From Chloroflexota bacterium (GTDB taxonomy: Bacteria > Chloroflexota > Anaerolineae > UBA1429): a DNA stretch of 8,039 nt. A model generated the notes under the pieces. That model was given only the letters and a program-made list of their open reading frames with translations, ran no database searches and was not told where the DNA came from. The DNA is taken from NCBI GenBank assembly GCA_012513595.1, contig JAAZBY010000434.1:1-8039 (forward strand), read 5' to 3'. The stretch's first letter is position 1; every line of letters begins with the position of its first letter. Position numbers and translations under genes: made by a program. This document shows, piece by piece, positions 6,590 to 8,039 of the stretch.

Positions 6590-7729
6590 TCAGGCGCGGG
6601 CCAGGGCTTGCTCGCCCGACGCGCGGCGGATGCTGAGGCCCATTTGGTGCCGGGCGATGTCGATGCTCAGGATCATGACCCGGACGGCCTGACCCTCCGC
6701 CACCACCTCAGCAGGTGACTGTACCTCGCCCTCGCCCAGCTCGGAGAGGTGTACCAGGCCCTCGATGCCGGGCTCCAGCTCCACAAAGGCGCCAAAGCGC
6801 ACCAGGTGGGTGACCACGCCCGATACGGTGTCTTCGATGTGGAAGCGGTCTTCCACCGCCAACCACGGATCGGGCTGGGTGCGCTTGATGCTCAGGCCAA
6901 TGCGTTGGCCCTCCCGGTCAACGCGCAGCACCTGGACCTGCACGCTCTGGCCGATCTGCAGTACTTGGCTGGGATGTGCGATCCTCTGCCAGGCAATCTC
7001 TGAGACGTGCACCAGGCCGTCCATCCCGCCGACGTCCACAAAGGCGCCAAAGTCGCACAGATTACTCACCGTGCCAGTGCAGACCTGGCCCTCGTGCATC
7101 TCAGCCAGGAGTTTGTCGCGCTGCTGAGCGCGCCACTCGCGAATGGCCAGGCGTTCGGACAGGATCAGCCGCCGGCGGTGCCGGTCCACCTCGATGACCT
7201 TGAGGGGTAGTTCCACCCCGACCATCTGCGTCAGGCGGTCCAGGTGGGCATCGGACGTGGCACGCGGCGGCAGGCTGGAGATCTGCGAGGCCGGGATAAA
7301 GCCCTGCAGGCGACCGAAATCGCACACAGCGCCGCCCTTGTTGCATCCGGTGACCTTGAGAGTGACAACTTCGCCACTGGCCAGGAGCTCGTCGGCGCGC
7401 AGCCAATCCTGGTAGGCGCGGGCCCTTTCGAGCGACACAATCGGGGCGCGGTCTCCACTGGGCGGCTGGAGGATGTAGACGTACACCGGCGCACCCGGCT
7501 GAAGCGTGCCCAGGTCCTCGGGGCTCATGGCCTGCAGCTCACGGGTCGAGACGAGGGCCTCCTGCTTGGCGCCGATGTCAATCACGACCTGGTCAGGCCG
7601 GGTCTGCAGGACGACTCCCTCGCGCAGGTCACCGCGCGAGGGAGTCGCATAGCTATACGCGTCCCCATACGCTTCCCACAGTGTGGCAAAGTCCTCATCG
7701 CCGCCAGCCATCAACCCACTCTGGCTCAT
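6590..7729 (-). CDS. rpsA: Four-S1-domain RNA-binding protein, ribosomal protein S1-like
   Basis: The 379-aa protein is built from four S1 (OB-fold) RNA-binding domains at about 33-100, 117-193, 213-281 and 298-368. Domains 3 and 4 are canonical: FGAFVDVGGMDGLVHVSEI and FGAFVELEPGIEGLVHLSEL, each closing with a GLSI(K/R)R strand. Domains 1 and 2 are more divergent (IDIGAKQEALVSTREL; CDFGRLQGFIPASQI), as in the ribosome-binding half of S1 proteins. Bacterial S1 captures mRNA on the 30S subunit; four-domain forms occur outside Proteobacteria. The start ATG at 7729 has a good GAGGA site 5 nt upstream. A strong promoter and a structured leader of about 130 nt precede it, which fits a regulated ribosomal-protein gene. 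A general S1-domain translation or RNA-decay factor is the alternative, so the symbol is given with moderate confidence. Confidence 0.7.
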   Translation of the reverse strand: MSQSGLMAGGDEDFATLWEAYGDAYSYATPSRGDLREGVVLQTRPDQVVIDIGAKQEALVSTRELQAMSPEDLGTLQPGAPVYVYILQPPSGDRAPIVSLERARAYQDWLRADELLASGEVVTLKVTGCNKGGAVCDFGRLQGFIPASQISSLPPRATSDAHLDRLTQMVGVELPLKVIEVDRHRRRLILSERLAIREWRAQQRDKLLAEMHEGQVCTGTVSNLCDFGAFVDVGGMDGLVHVSEIAWQRIAHPSQVLQIGQSVQVQVLRVDREGQRIGLSIKRTQPDPWLAVEDRFHIEDTVSGVVTHLVRFGAFVELEPGIEGLVHLSELGEGEVQSPAEVVAEGQAVRVMILSIDIARHQMGLSIRRASGEQALARA

Positions 7730-7753
7730 GGTTGTCCTCGCTCACCGCGGGTT

Positions 7754-7783
7754 GGGAGCACGCCCTGCTCCCCGCGGGGAGCA
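7754..7783 (-). promoter_or_regulatory. Competing hairpins in the leader of the S1 gene
   Basis: Reading the leader 5' to 3' on the minus strand, three arms occur: TGCTCCC (7783-7777), GGGAGCA (7772-7766) and TGCTCCC (7760-7754). The middle arm is perfectly complementary to both outer arms, forming either a 7-bp stem with loop CGCG or a 7-bp stem with loop GGGCG. Only one can form at a time. At DNA level, 7766-7783 is also an 18-bp perfect palindrome. The structure ends 14 nt before the ribosome-binding site, so a control role (for example self-regulation by S1) is plausible but unproven. Confidence 0.5.
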
Positions 7784-7791
7784 CAGCGGGA

Positions 7792-7812
7792 GTGCCGGGC
7801 TATGCCGGGCAC
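7792..7812 (-). other. Upstream hairpin in the S1 gene leader
   Basis: The minus-strand RNA folds as GUGCC/GGCAC plus GGC/GCC with one C-C mismatch and a 3-nt loop, giving eight pairs in a 21-nt element. It lies 8 nt upstream of the competing hairpins and well downstream of the predicted transcript start, so it is the first stem of the leader. Confidence 0.45.
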
Positions 7813-7865
7813 TATGGCGTAACCACCGAGATAGACAATGCGCACGACAGTAGTTTACATATCAC

Positions 7866-7894
7866 ATTCTACTCGTCTTGTCAGGAGTTGTCAA
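7866..7894 (-). promoter_or_regulatory. Sigma70-type promoter for the S1 / cold-shock genes
   Basis: On the minus strand a perfect TTGACA (7894-7889) is followed after 17 nt by TAGAAT (7871-7866), five of six matches to the -10 consensus. Transcription should start near 7859, leaving a leader of about 130 nt. A TGACAA direct repeat with 10-bp period overlaps the -35 box (7878-7893). Confidence 0.75.
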
Positions 7895-7968
7895 CGGTTT
7901 CGAGGCTGGCCCGAGTGCGCCCCGCCAGCGGCGATGCTCGTCGCCATCCATCCGTTCATCGGCTTCAT

Positions 7969-7996
7969 TTGACAAACGGGGGCCAGATAGTATAGT
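7969..7996 (+). promoter_or_regulatory. Rightward sigma70-type promoter for a gene beyond the window
   Basis: TTGACA (7969-7974, perfect) and TATAGT (7991-7996, five of six) are 16 nt apart. Transcription would begin near 8003 and run off the right edge. It is divergent from the S1 gene promoter, with 74 bp between the two -35 boxes. The gene it serves is not visible. Confidence 0.6.
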
Positions 7997-8039
7997 GATA
8001 GCTTACGGGTGTGCGTGCGCCGCGAGCGCTGAATGATAG

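Larger units (their letters stand above)
7730..8039. other. 310-base divergent control region without a gene
   Basis: No coding region is supported here. The region contains, from right to left, a rightward promoter (7969-7996), a 74-bp spacer with only a weak 5-bp inverted repeat (GGCGA/TCGCC, 7930-7945), a leftward promoter (7866-7894), and the structured leader of the S1 gene (hairpins 7754-7812, ribosome-binding site 7734-7739). The last 43 bases after the rightward promoter hold no start codon with a convincing ribosome-binding site. Confidence 0.7.

Noticed and set aside
7855..7860. ATGTAA start-stop element at the leader 5' end
   Set aside because: It falls at the predicted transcript start with no room for a ribosome-binding site; most likely chance.
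1..8039. CRISPR arrays, tRNA/rRNA genes, insertion sequences or defence genes
   Set aside because: No regularly spaced repeats, cloverleaf-like segments, transposase motifs or long terminal inverted repeats were seen on either strand.

Overview
The window is GC-rich bacterial chromosome with a dense, single-direction gene layout. Every gene I can support lies on the minus strand, so it reads right to left. The overall flavour is a member of Chloroflexota (Anaerolineae/Caldilineae-like): high GC, a four-S1-domain protein, a zinc-ribbon/cold-shock fusion, and the diadenylate cyclase pair cdaA-cdaR next to der. This placement is inference from protein flavour only. TAG is used as a normal stop by several genes here, so the standard bacterial code applies.

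Right end (7730-8039): a 310-base region without a gene. It holds two divergent sigma70-type promoters with perfect TTGACA -35 boxes. One drives the S1-domain gene leftward. The other reads rightward out of the window. The leader of the S1 gene, about 130 nt, contains a cluster of strong hairpins, two of which compete for the same middle arm.

Upstream unit (6162-7729): a four-S1-domain RNA-binding protein (ribosomal protein S1-like), followed after 74 nt by a small zinc-ribbon plus cold-shock-domain protein. Both are probable RNA-binding proteins.

Downstream unit (24-6035): a promoter (TTGAGT-N18-TATAAT) precedes six tightly packed genes. They are an unrecognised multi-pass membrane protein, a membrane-anchored SAM-dependent methyltransferase, argF (ornithine carbamoyltransferase), cdaA (c-di-AMP synthase), cdaR (YbbR-domain partner, 4-nt overlap with cdaA) and der (ribosome-assembly GTPase). 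Gaps are 10, 39, 7, -4 and 75 nt, which fits one operon linking arginine synthesis, c-di-AMP signalling and ribosome biogenesis.

The most unusual point is der. The gene is complete from start to natural stop, but it carries one missing base inside the second GTPase domain and, separately, an in-frame amber codon in place of a conserved tyrosine in the KH-like domain. No wholly new system (defence, mobile element, CRISPR) is visible. The best candidates for something undescribed are the competing-hairpin leader of the S1 gene and the unknown membrane protein/methyltransferase pair.
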